NCBI GenBank assembly: GCA_021904315.1
Contig: CM038911.1
Span: forward strand, 11,009,390-11,073,389
Source: Sphagnum magellanicum
Lineage: Eukaryota; Streptophyta; Sphagnopsida; Sphagnales; Sphagnaceae
DNA: 64,000 nucleotides
Reading direction: 5' to 3'
The position numbers were made by a program, and so were the translations under genes. The notes under the pieces were generated by a model. It was given only the letters and a program-made list of their open reading frames with translations, did no database searches and was not told where the DNA came from. Below are positions 45,977 through 57,629 of this stretch, in pieces. The stretch's first letter is position 1. Each line of letters starts with the position of its first letter.

Positions 45977-48900
45977 ATGCCTCCCGTGACACAAGTATGG
46001 CCACCCGACGACCACAAGAGTCCCATTCATTTTGACGTCGTGTTCTTCCACGGCTTCCAATTTGGGCAGGATGCACACAACATGTGGAAAACCACATGGT
46101 CGACACGAAATCACCCAGAAACATGTTGGCCCCAAGAATGGTTGGGACCAAAATTGGGCAACAATGTCAGAATCTTGCTCCTCTCCTACGATGCATATGC
46201 CACCAAATCCAGGTCGCATGAATTTGGATATACTGAAGATGTTTCACATATTGCAAAGAATTTGGTGCAAAGCGTGGTGACCAGGTTTGATTAAGAACCT
46301 ATATTTGTCTGTCGCAATATTTCCATCTATTTGTTATAAAGATTGCGTGGATTTAGGATTTAACACACACAAATTAATTATATTCTAAAATTACAAACTA
46401 GGTACTAGAAATATGGGTGATTCAAATATGTTGTAATTTTTTGAAGCATGCCTTTGTGGAAGAGGCGAGGAGTTTAGATCCAACATGTAAATTCCATTGT
46501 AGATTGTTCTTTTTAAGGTGTTTATGTGCAAGTTGCAAGTGTTGTGGACTTGAACATACAAGAGGCATGCACTTGAACTTGTGGGATGTACCAAATTTGC
46601 AGTGAGCATAGATCTTAGCATATTGATTGTTGAAAGAATGCCACACATGGCTATTATGTGCTTATTTAATGTTGTGCTTGTTTGATCTTGATCTACAGTT
46701 CTGAATGGAAGTTGGGCCAAGAACACCCCTTTGTGCTTGTAGGGCACAGCTTTGGTGGTATTGTCATCAAGAGTTTGGTCATTGAGATTCATAAGATATC
46801 TCAACAACAACATTTTAACAATTTAGAAAAAAGTGATGTTGAAAAGGCAAATGTTTTTTTGAAAAATATGCTAGGGGTGGCCTTTTATGCTGTACCACAT
46901 GTTGGATCACAACCATTAATTCAATATATTTGTAAACAATCAGTTTGGACTCCAAGCAATTGGCCAAAGTCTTGGAAAATATTGATTCCTCCATATCCAA
47001 AGCAACAGATTTATCAAATGATTTCTTTAATACACTTGCAAATTGCACAAACGTTTATGGTGTTTATGTTTTCATTGAAACCAAACCTATTGATGATAAT
47101 GTGGTAAGTGATGAGCATTGTCAATTGTGCAATGGATGGTTAGCATTCAAAGACTATTGTATAGAAAGTTAATAGGATTGGAAAATATTTGGTTTTGCAG
47201 GGTATGATTGTGGAATATGGACTAGCCCAAATTCCAGGACACAAATGTTATAGAGTTGAAGGTTGTGATCATTTCAATGTTTGCAAGCCACCTGATCAAA
47301 ACCATCCAAGTTATAATATGCTTTTGCAATTTTTGGGGGACTGTAGAAAGGTAATAATTGTTGTTTAATTTACAATTATTGGAGATTAATATTAGTCAGA
47401 ATTGAATGTGTTGATTTGCCAATGTCCATGTTGATTAACAATTTGTCAAATTAATTAATGTTTATGCTTTTAATGTTTTAACATAGAAGAAGTTGTAAGG
47501 TTCATGTAGGATGTTGGAATGCACCAAATGGATAAGGCAAATTAACAATTTCAAATGAGACCAACCCAAATTGAAAGATCTTTTGCAATGTGCATATTTT
47601 TTATCAAAACACATTGTACATATACTGGATTTAAAAAATTTTAAGCCTTTTCATAGAAAGACCAACCTTGGTGCAACTTTCATATTTTTATATTTCTAGA
47701 CTCTTCTTAGGGTTTCATGGATATCACTTCTTGTTTTTGTCAATGAAAGTTGATTGTAGCTATAAAAATTTGTGAATGTAGAAAAGATAGATTATAGCTT
47801 GTAGTTTTAATGGGCAAAATTATGGCAATGAAGAGTTTACGCTTTTCTTTTACATTTATCAAAATACAAGTTATGGGTTGCAAGGACTAAACGAGTTTGT
47901 GTTGATGTAGGATTTTCTATCAAGACATGCAAGCCTACCAACATTGCCAGAACTTGTGATTGGGCTCGATGAAGCTATTGCCAATGTTAAGGGGAAAATT
48001 GTGGACAACCATATGTTAGCTGTGGTTGGAATGGGTGGGATTGGGAAGACAACATTGGTGAAGAAACTTTACCATGAAATACATGCTGATTTTAAAAAAT
48101 CAAGTTTCTTGGAAAATGTTTAAAAAGTTAACATTGTGGAAGTAAAAAAAAAATTGTCATGGACTTGCGTGGCTTGAAATTGGAGGATCCCACAACTTAT
48201 TTTAGATATTTTGAAGAATGTTGGACAGAAATGAAAATACTTGTGGTCATTGATGATGTTGAAGAGACTCAAATAATTGAACTATTGGGCAAAGACATAG
48301 ATGGCATCAAAAGAAGTGAAAATGGTAGTAGAGTAATTATGACAGGGCAAAATTGGAAAGATTTTGAAAATGTTATACCTAAAGATGGGAAGTTTGGAAT
48401 GGATGGACTCAATGAAAAACAAGCAATGGAGCTTTTTTCTTGGAAAGCTTTTAAACAGTCAATACCTCCTCATGATTTTGCATCCATCACAAATGAGGTG
48501 GTAGATGCATGTCGAGGGCTACCATTATCCCTTGAGGTCACAAGTTCTTGACTTTCTACCAAAAAAAATCCAAAAGAATGGAAAGAAGGTTTATCACAAT
48601 TGCAACATGCAAAACCTTTTGGTGGGGGTTGTATTGAAAATGATAAGCTTTGGGGGCGACTAAGGATTTGTTATGATGACTTAGCTTATGAAGAACGTGA
48701 AATGTTTTTAGATATTGCTTGTTTCTTTTCAGAATACAATTCAAAACTTGAGGGCATTTCGACAAAGCAAAAGGGGGTCACAATTCAAAAAGCATTACAA
48801 ATATGGAAGGTCCCATCACAATATTCATTGATGAGTAGTTTGCAAAATTTGAAGGATAGATCACTTGTCAAGGTGAGTGCCAAAGGTAATTTGGTGATGC

Positions 48901-51757
48901 ATGATCAATTACGTGATATGGGTCGACGAATTGTAAAAGAAGCTTCTAATTATGAATATTGTAAGCAAAGTAGGATTTGGGACAAGGAAGAAGCAAGAAT
49001 GGTCCTTTTCAATCAGACGGTAATTACTTCATCTTCAAATGTTCATCAAACTTTCAATTGTACACATTAAATCAACATTGTGTGAAATGTTAGATGTACG
49101 TATGAAAATCTAACTCAATTCGTGGTAATGCATATAATTTAATGTTGAATTCTCTAAACTAATTTGGTGTGGTATTTTATTGGTTTTTAGGTCACTTCAA
49201 ATATTCAAGCCATTTGGTTGCTAGAAAATCTACAACTTCCACAAATAGCAACATCAAAATTTCACAAAATGAAGAAATTGCGAATGCTCATCATGGAACA
49301 AGCTAGTGAAACATTCATAGAATCATTTCTTGGACAACATTTTCGCCAATTAAAATGGCTCAACATATGTTCTCACATGGAACAACTTCCTGAATCCATG
49401 AAATACCTTGTTGGTTTGACTATTTTACAATTGCAACATTGCCAAAAGCTATTGTTCATACCAGAATTTCTCATAAACATGACTTTGCTAATGCATTTAG
49501 ACTTTCACAATTGTTCTTCACTTATTTCACTACCAACAACAATTGGTGACTTGAAGCATTTGACTCAGTTATTCTTACAAAGATGTGGAAACCTTAAAGA
49601 GCTTCCTCAAACCATTGGAAACATCTCTTCATTATCAATATTAGACTTATCTTATTGCAAGTCCATTAAATCACTACCAACAACACTTGGTGATTTGAAG
49701 CATTTGACCAAACTAAAGTTGCGAGGATGTGAAACTCTTAAGGAGCTCCCTCAAACCATTGGAAACACCTCCTCATTATCAATATTAGACTTATTTTATT
49801 GCAAGTCCATTGAATCACTACCAACCACAATTGGTGACTTGAAGCATTTGACCAAATTAAAGTTGCAAGGATGTGAAAATCTCAAGGAACTTCCTCAAAC
49901 CATTGGAAACATCTTCTCATTATCAATATTAGACTTATCTTATTGTGAATCCATTGAATCACTACCAACAACACTTGGTGACTTGAAGCATTTGACAAAA
50001 TTATTCTTGCAAGGATGTCAAAATCTTAAGGAACTTCCTCAAACCATTGGAAACATCTCCTCATTATCAATATTGGACTTATCTCCTTGCAAGTCCATTG
50101 AATCACTACCAACAACACTTGGTGACTTGAAGCATTTGATTGAATTATTCTTGCAAGGATGTCAAAATCTTAAGGAGCTTCCTCAAACCATTGGAAACAT
50201 CTTTTCATTATCAATATTAGACTTATATTATTGCAAGTCCATTGAATCATTACTAATAACACTTGGTGACTTGAAGCATTTGACCCAACTAAAGTTGCGA
50301 AGATGTGAGAATCTTAAGGAGCTTCCTCAAACCATTGGAAACATCTCTTCATTATCAATATTGGACTTATCTTATTGCAAGTCCATTGAATCATTACCAA
50401 CAACATTTGGTGACTTGAAGCATTTGACCAAACTAAAGTTGGAAGGATGTGAAAATCTTAAGGAGCTTCCTCAAACCATTGGAAACATCTCCTCATTATC
50501 AATATTGGACTTATCTCATTGCAAGTCCATTGAATCGCTACCAATAACAATTGGTGATTTCAAGCATTTGACCCAACTAAAGTTGCGAGGATGTGAAAAT
50601 CTTAAGGAGCTTCCTCAAACCATTGGAAACATGTCTTCATTATCAATATTGGACTTATATTATTGCAAGTCCATTGAATCACTACCAACAACACTTGGTG
50701 ACTTGAAGCATTTGACCGAACTAAAGTTGCAAGGACGTGAAAATCTTAAGGAGCTTCCTCAAACCATTGGAAACATCTCTTCATTATCAATATTGGACTT
50801 ATATTATTGCAAGTCCATTGAATCACTACCAACAACACTTGGTGACTTGAAGCATTTGACCAAACTAAAGTTGCGAGGATGTGAAAATCTTAAAGAGCTT
50901 CCTCAAACCATTGGAAACATCTCTTCATTATCAATATTGGACTTATTTTATTGCAAGTCCATGGAATCACTACCAACAACACTTGGTGACTTGAAGCATT
51001 TGACAGAATTATGTTTGCAAGGATGTGACAATCTTAAGGAGCTTCCTAAAACCATTGAAAACATCTCCTGACTATCAATATTGTACTGATCTTATTGCAA
51101 GTCCGTTGAATCACTACCAACAACACTTGGTGACTTAAAGCATTTCACCAAACTAAAATTGGGTTTAAGGTAAATTTTAAAGAACATCCTCAAACCATTG
51201 GAAACATCTTTTCATTATCAATATTGAACTTATCTTATTACAAGTCCATTAAAACACTACCAATAACAATTGGTGACTTGAAGCATTTCACTAAACTAAA
51301 GTTGGGAGGATGTGAAAATGTTAAGGAGCTTCTTCAAACCATTGAAAACTTCTCTTCATTATCAATATTGGACTTATCTTATTGCAAGTCCATTGAATCA
51401 TTACCAATAACAATTGTTGACTTGAAGCATTTCACCAAACTAAAGCTGGGAGGATGTGAAAATCTTAAGGAACTTCTTCAAACCATTTGAAGCATCTCCT
51501 CATTATCAATATTGGACTTATCTTATTGCAAGTCCATTGAATCACTACCAACAACAATTGCTGACCTGAAGCATTTGACTCAAATATTACAAAAATGTGA
51601 AAATTTTAAAAACTTCCTCAAACCATTGGAAACTTCTCCTCATTGTCGATATTAAACTTATTTTTCATTACCAACAACAATTAGTGACTTAAAGTGTTTG
51701 ATATAACTATTGCTAGTAGGATGTGGAAAACTTAAAGAGCTTATTTGATCCATTGGA
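45977..51757 (+). pseudogene. Hydrolase-NB-ARC-LRR (HNL) resistance-type gene, broken
   Basis: Five coding blocks with GT-AG introns are seen: 45977-46284, 46699-47103, 47201-47350, 47911-49019 and 49191 onward. The first three form a SERAC1-like alpha/beta-hydrolase: VVFFHGFQFG, CWPQEWLGPKLGNN, the nucleophile elbow GHSFGG and the terminal CDHFNVCKP. Block four is an NB-ARC: P-loop GMGGIGKTTL, kinase-2 LVVIDDV, GSRVIMT, GLPL, FLDIACFF and MHDQLRDMGR. Block five is LRR. This domain order is the HNL class of intracellular immune receptors of non-flowering plants. Lesions: frameshift at about 46936-46945, TAA at 48121, a frameshift at about 48124-48158 (beside a 10-A run), TGA at 48549, TGA at 51069. 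The start is uncertain. The ATG at 45977 follows gtgcag, which could itself be an acceptor, and the frame is open further upstream without ATG. The 3' end is cut by a retroelement at about 51758. Some single-base lesions could be assembly errors, but several remain. Confidence 0.85.
49476..51757 (+). repeat. Sixteen 144-bp LRR units, near-identical
   Basis: From 49476 the LRR exon is built of 48-residue units, each two 24-residue LRRs of the form SSLSILDLSYCKSIESLP and LKHLTKLKLRGCENLKELP. Eleven units (49476-51059) are in frame. Five more follow after the TGA at 51069, with indels at units 11 (143 bp) and 14 (140 bp). Unit starts fall at 49620, 49764 and so on every 144 bp. Differences between units cluster in the x positions of LxLxxC, as in ILDLSYC/FYC/YYC/SHC/SPC and KLKLRGC/ELFLQGC. 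Homology to the unit stops at 51757, where the retroelement begins. Confidence 0.9.
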
Positions 51758-51760
51758 GGT

Positions 51761-52600
51761 TGTTAAGGGAGTAATTACTCATGGTAATAGTTAGTTAGTA
51801 TATTTCGACTTACCTAGTTATTGTTTTAGGAATTACTAGCTAGACTACATGGCTTTTGTCATTGATTGAATTTGAATAAATCATAGGACTTCTTTTTTTT
51901 GGATGGTTATATCTTGGAAGAAGGAAGAGAATGAGAGGAGATTATTCATTATCGAAGATTGAGTTTTATGGGAGTTTGAAACAAGAGTGTTTAATTTTTT
52001 GGAAAATCTTAAATTCCATAGCTAGATTTGTTGTTTTGATGTTTTCTCGTGTTTTCATGATTGGATTTTTATTTTGAAACTATATATGAATAGATCTGAA
52101 TGAACTAATTTTAGTAATATTAGTTTTATGATATGTTTTATTCCAAATTTAGGTCAGAATATAAGATTAAGAATTATGTATTTGCCATTTGACAACCATT
52201 CGAAGGCTTGAATTTAGTTTGAAATTCAGAATGTTGTTTATGTATTATTGTTGCAATTTTTATTTCTAAAAATTGATACTAACTTCAATTCCAATTTTTG
52301 CAATTTTTCAAATCTTGATCATAAATTTTTATTCAAGAAACATATATAAGTAAAGTAGCTAACTATGAAAATATTATTATAATGCAAAAGTTTGTTTAGA
52401 TTTGAATTAGAATGTGGAGAAATGGAAAATAGAATTGCGATTAAAAGTTTGAAGAGACGGTTATATTAGGTTATATTACATGAACAAATGGAAAATGGCG
52501 CTGCCATTAATAGTAATTTGAGTGGAAATCACATAGATTAGTAGTTTGTAACACCTAAAAGAGTTTATCAATTAGAATAAATACATGCATGCCACAAATG
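51761..52600 (+). repeat. 5' LTR and leader of the retroelement (3' limit unknown)
   Basis: Begins with TG as LTRs do. I could not find a convincing end (CA) or tRNA primer-binding site, so the right limit is a guess. Comparison with the 3' LTR, beyond the window, would settle it. Confidence 0.4.
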
Positions 52601-52905
52601 CCTAAGGCAACATCAATAATTCCTCTTGAAGTGCAAACTAATGAAGCATAAAAGCGCACCAACAATCTGCAACAAAATTCTAGAAAAGAAGAATGTTAGA
52701 TTGGAAATGTAGATTCATGGGTTGAGTTTAACTGAAGGAGTTGGGAATATGAACCTCAACAAAAAGTTGCATTGGAGTCAATAGGTCTGATGCAACAACA
52801 TGATTATAATACTTTGATTTATGAAGAAGAACAAATATTCAACATGTCAGAAAGGGAGGAAATAATACCAAGGTATAGATCTACTTCACCTCCTTATTAT
52901 TGAAA

Positions 52906-53165
52906 CAGTAGAAGAAAAACCTTTATTTACAACTGGTGTTTACGACTGTTTTTTAGTCGAAAGAGACATTTTACAACTAACTGTCTAATAGTTGCCTAAG
53001 ACAAGTCGCAGACGACAAATAATCGCAAAACATTACATCAGGATGACATCATCAAATGGTAGATGAAGCCTACATTTAGTATATATCGTTTCATCCGATG
53101 GGGCCAATATATACATAATGTATACAAGGCATCATTTTGCGACTATAAATTACAACTATTTTGGT
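52906..53165 (+). repeat. Left terminus and subterminal repeats
   Basis: Terminal CAGTAGAAGAAAAACC, then repeated TTTACAACT, TTTACGACT, TTTTACAACTA, CGCAGACGAC and GCGACTATAAATTACAACTA. Confidence 0.65.
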
Positions 53166-54000
53166 GGATCCAAACTCCAACCATGTGGAGACACATGTTA
53201 ACTCTTGAAATACTTTTGATTAACTAATGGGTTGTTGCCACATGGCATGGTTTTTAATATTTGGGAAACCAGATTGTGATATTAGATGATCTAGAATTTT
53301 CTAAATCTTATGGTTAAGAAATGACCATGTCTTTTGTGTTTGGCTAATCGAAATGTGCCACATGTCTCATTATGAACATCATGACATTTGAATATTTATT
53401 AAAAAACCCTAGATATATCCCATTCATCAAATGTCAACAATGAGGATCTTGACACATGTCGCATTATTATTTGAATGGAAATTTCAAATTTGCCACATCT
53501 TTTAAAGATCAAAAGAATAGAAACTTGCCACATGGCAATGTTAAATAATTTGAAAATTATTTTTATTGAAAAGGAATAATGGACCCTCATTTAACATTAT
53601 GAATTGAGGTTAACATTTTAGGGTTTAATTAACAATGTTCTAGGGTTAGGGTTACCATGGCTCACTAATCACACACAAAATGGACATGGAAAATGATTTC
53701 CATTGAGCTAATAAAAACTCGGTGAGCACACTCACATTAAGTTTTGCAAAGATGGAAAAATGTTTTGTATTGAACATGGGTTCCTACCTTAATGTAATCA
53801 ACAATACTTAACTTGAATAACTAGATGATCCAAGTCCAAAAAGGAGCAAGTAGATGTTTGGATATCCAACACCAAGTGCGTCATTGCACTGTTCACATGT
53901 GCCATCAACCCTGGCATTAACGGCCCCATCATGACCTACATTCACAAAGAATTCACCAATGTTTCTGTCGTTCAAGTAAAGTGATACACAGATTGTGAGG
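53166..54000. other. Left interior of the CACTA-like element
   Basis: AT-rich sequence with repeated 'tgccacatg' phrases (about 53230, 53350, 53450, 53528). A minus-strand frame at 54035-53808 continues directly from the copper-ATPase remnant and contains VGHDGAVNARVDGTCEQC. It resembles nothing I know and may be a further captured fragment. Confidence 0.4.
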
Positions 54001-57000
54001 TGCTGGCAAGTCATTAATGCCATCCCCAACCATCGCAACTACTGTTCCATCTGCCTGAATTGACTATATTGCTTTCGTCTTCCCAGTAGGTAATACTTCT
54101 GCCATTACATCCATGATGCCCACCTGCCAAATCAAAGAAAAGTAGGGCAAGTTATTTGTCTGTAAGAAGAGTAGAGCCATGACAATCAAAAGGAAGCTAC
54201 TACTGCAAGTAGCTCTTTCTGAGATATGATGCTGGAAGTTTCAGAAATAAATCCTACTTTAAGGGCCAGGACTATGGACATTAATTGACATCATTGGGTA
54301 TTCTTGTTCTTTCAGTGATTGGGCAAGATCTGATTCACAGGCAAAGGAATGAGTAAGGGAAGAAAGCATACTCCAAGAAACACATGCCATCAGAGTACTA
54401 TAAGAAGAAAAGATCAAACCTCATCTGCCACAGATCTAGCAGTTTGCCAATTGTTGCCAGTGACCAGAATGCACTTGATATCCATACTTTTCAGGCCCTC
54501 CACCACAACTGCTGCATCATGTTTCAAGGGATCGGAATGCTAATAACACCTGCTACAGCCCCATCAAAGGCTACTATAACAATTGTCTGAACCCATTGTT
54601 TGTTCTCTTGCAAATAATCTTCTGTGGCCTTTAAAAGATGGCCGTTCCTGAGTTGCTCATCAGATTCTGACTGCCAACCTGGCTAAAAGTTTCAGACAAT
54701 AACAGTCACCGAATTGCAAACACAAAGTGACTGGTGCTGGTGGGGAGCCATGAGTCAGGGTATGACCCTAGTTTCCCAGTGATGTATCTGTCCAATGTTG
54801 CAACAGAGATTAGTTTTTTTCAAAATAAAGACATGTACTGCTTATGCAAATCTTCAATAGAAAACCAGACAGCTACTTCTTGGAACTATTACCTGCCCAA
54901 AAGTCATTAGACCAATGCATTAAACTCAGGCATTCCCAGGCCATATCAGCTTATGCCCAAACTTGAATTAAGGTCTAGGTTGCAGAAAACACTCACCAGC
55001 CAAGAAAGTGGTGACAATCATTGAAACAACAACTGGAACAAAAATGTTGGCAACCTGTCCAGAAGACACAACAACCCAAAGCATGAAACCCAGCATCTAT
55101 TCTGCACAAACAGAACTCAAGAGTATTATCTGCATACACTCACAGTATTTTGTCTGCTACATAGTCTCATGCAACAAGCAATCCAGTTCAGCAGCTTGTA
55201 AAATCAATCCTATCAATCAAATGCAGGTTACACTCAAACTCAGGGGTTGGATTGGAACAGAGACAAGGTAAGTGCTCACATACAGGACTAAGAAGAGAAC
55301 CTAATGCAACAACTAAAATCACATACAATCAGACATGGATATTTATCTACAACAGCCAACTCATCAACAATCTATTTCAAGCAAGAAAGTTGTTGTAAGA
55401 ACGTACACAATCAGCAAACTTTTGTATAGGTGCTTTTGTCATCTGGGCAGCTTCCACCAGGTTGATAATCTGTGCAAGTGCAGTGTCATGTCCAACCCTC
55501 ATGGCCCTTATGTGCATGACTCCATTCGTACTGAGAGTGCCATCTATAACAGAATCACCCATCTTGTTTGCAGCTGGTGAAGACTCCCCAGTGATCATGC
55601 TCTTGTTAACAGGACTGGCCCCACACACATTTATTCCATCAGCTGGCACCTTTGCCGCAGGTGGGACTTTCAGCAAACCACCCCTCTGAATTAACTGCAC
55701 ATTGCACAGCAATTGCATTATAGTCAAGATCTCCACCATGTGCCAAGATGGAAAAGAATCTTAAGTAGCAGAAAAATTGATACTCTGAGTTCTTCCCTTT
55801 GTTAGATGATAAAAGGTGAACATCTTCTTCACAATCCCTCCCTTTGCTGGTAAAGTCAGATTTGACTAGAGCTCCCACAAAAGTCCTGCACTCTGGTGGA
55901 GCTGATCACATGCAATGGAAGTAATAGCACTGGTGCAGATGGATGTAGGGTTTAGGGTTTAGGGAAAATGGATTTTGTATTGAATTACAGACAATGCAAG
56001 AAGAATTGACTGTTCTATTTACTGTAGAGTAAATGTGTAGCTTTCATTATCAGGAACAACATGTAGGTAATCAGGACAATACTGGAGTCTACTGTGAGCA
56101 GAATTGCTGTGGTAGGAGCAAGCTCTAGAAGCTTCCCAATGGCCTCTGAGGTCTTCCCTTTGGCAAGAGACTCCAGGTACTTTCCAAGGAGTACAAATGA
56201 AAAAAGCATGGCACTTGTCTCAAAGTATGTTGTTGCAGGAGAACCTATAACTGCACCATACAGGAGTCCACAAACAGAGTATACATATGATGTTGTGGTG
56301 CCTAATGTCACAAGCACATCCATGTTGGCAGAACCCTGCCACAATGAGTGGTAAGCCCCAACATAAAACTGCCAACCAATAATGAACTGGACGGGTGTCA
56401 CTAGTGTCCACTTGAGCCAGTCCAACAGCAGGAAGAGCCCACATTGTAGGACTAGAAGATACTGGAAAACCACAATATGTGGACAGACAACTCCAATAAA
56501 CACCACAGGTATCTATTTACAATTGTAGTTCATACCACAACTGATCAGTTGACATAAGGATGCAACCTCAATAATTTATACACCCTTGAGCACCAATCAC
56601 GTGAATGTCTCTGGATCCTTCAACCCAGCAATAATGAAAATGCACAATGATGTATAATGTCCTCATCAAGGAAAATACATCAAATGGTAATGGAACTCAC
56701 ACTGAAAGCACAACTCCACAGGAACAGCTGATACATGTGCCCAACCTCTGCACCATAATCAGACGAAACTCGTGTGTAGGGTTTGGGCAAGACCACTTTG
56801 TAGCAGCCAGCTCCACTGTTCTCCACTGCATCAGCAACAGCCCTCAGACCAGTCACTTCTGAATCTATGGATGTCTCCACCTTTCCGGCCATGGCACTAA
56901 CTGTAAATTCTCATACACCCTTCAGGTCACAAAGTACCTCTTCAACACTCTTCCTGTCCTCATAATTGTTCATACCCTTCACCAGAAAGGAGATCTTGGC

Positions 57001-57350
57001 CCTCTGAGGGCTGTCCACTAAGGCAGCATCAAAACCTGTGTCATCAGTGGTGTTGATAATCGCTTGTTGGTCTATTAACCTGGGATCAAATTCCAGGTCA
57101 CCCATCTCAGTGGTCAATGTGACAGATGCATGAGCTATCCCTGGTAGTCTCCTCAACACAGTCTCTATAGAACTCACACAAGCAGCACAAGTTATCCCCC
57201 CAATTCAAAACTGCCCAACCATTTTATTGCTTGAAGGAGCAGCAGCTATACCAAGCTAGGTAAAACTGCATTCAAGGTAATCTCCAGATCAAATCCTGTA
57301 TCTTCTATAGCCTCCACAATGTCCTCTTCTCGTTTGCACACATGCATGCA
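54001..57350 (-). pseudogene. Captured copper P-type ATPase fragments (RAN1/HMA5-like)
   Basis: Exon-like blocks in order on the minus strand: end of a first heavy-metal domain (about 57330-57260, EEDIVEAIEDTGFD); a second one with the copper motif GGITCAAC and the region up to 56701; 56512-56093 (WLKW, NMDVLVTLG, LLGKYLESLAKGKTSEA); 55694-55407 (actuator loop with TGES and KAPIQKFAD); 55054-54997 (ANIFVPVV); 54678-54420 (VTGNNW); 54123-54001 (MVGDGIND). Splice sites are mostly intact (56701 donor GTGAGT). The exons for the membrane CPC motif, the phosphorylated DKTGT and the HP motif are missing between 54997 and 54678. Lesions: stops at about 57214 and 56911, a stop in 54123-54001, and frameshifts in the first and sixth blocks. 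The parent family pumps Cu(I) across Golgi or endosomal membranes. This copy cannot. Confidence 0.85.
55946..55964. repeat. Short telomere-type repeat
   Basis: TAGGGTTTAGGGTTTAGGG inside an intron of the captured ATPase fragment. Confidence 0.7.
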
Positions 57351-57458
57351 CACGACCTCCAGTAAAGTTTATTGAAAGCCAATAGTCCCGACGGGTGCAC
57401 CCTGTCAATTCAGGGAACTCCAGCACTACAAGTTCAATACTGCATCCCAGCAGGCCCA

Positions 57459-57509
57459 TTTAGGGTTTAGGGTTTAGGGTTTAAGTCCAGGTTTAGGGTT
57501 TAGGGTTTA
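57459..57509. repeat. Interstitial telomere repeats between two captured genes
   Basis: Two tracts of (TTTAGGG)n, about three units each (57459-57482 and 57491-57509), separated by 8 bases. They lie exactly between the minus-strand ATPase remnant and the plus-strand HIR remnant. Telo-boxes also occur in plant promoters, so part of a captured promoter is possible. Confidence 0.75.
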
Positions 57510-57629
57510 AGGACTGATGGGGTTTAAGTCTTCTTACTTATGCCAGATTTTGGTGCATCATCTGAGTGTTGAAAATGGGTTGTTGTTGTTGTGTTGTGCA
57601 GATCTTAGACTTGGTGGGGTGGAGGAGAC

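Noticed and set aside
49476-51757. Regular 144-bp repetition resembling a CRISPR or satellite array
   Set aside because: The period encodes two 24-residue leucine-rich repeats in one frame downstream of an NB-ARC, so it is coding LRR sequence.
54001-57350. A functional copper-transporting ATPase gene
   Set aside because: There are several stops and frameshifts, and the exons with CPC and DKTGT motifs are missing.
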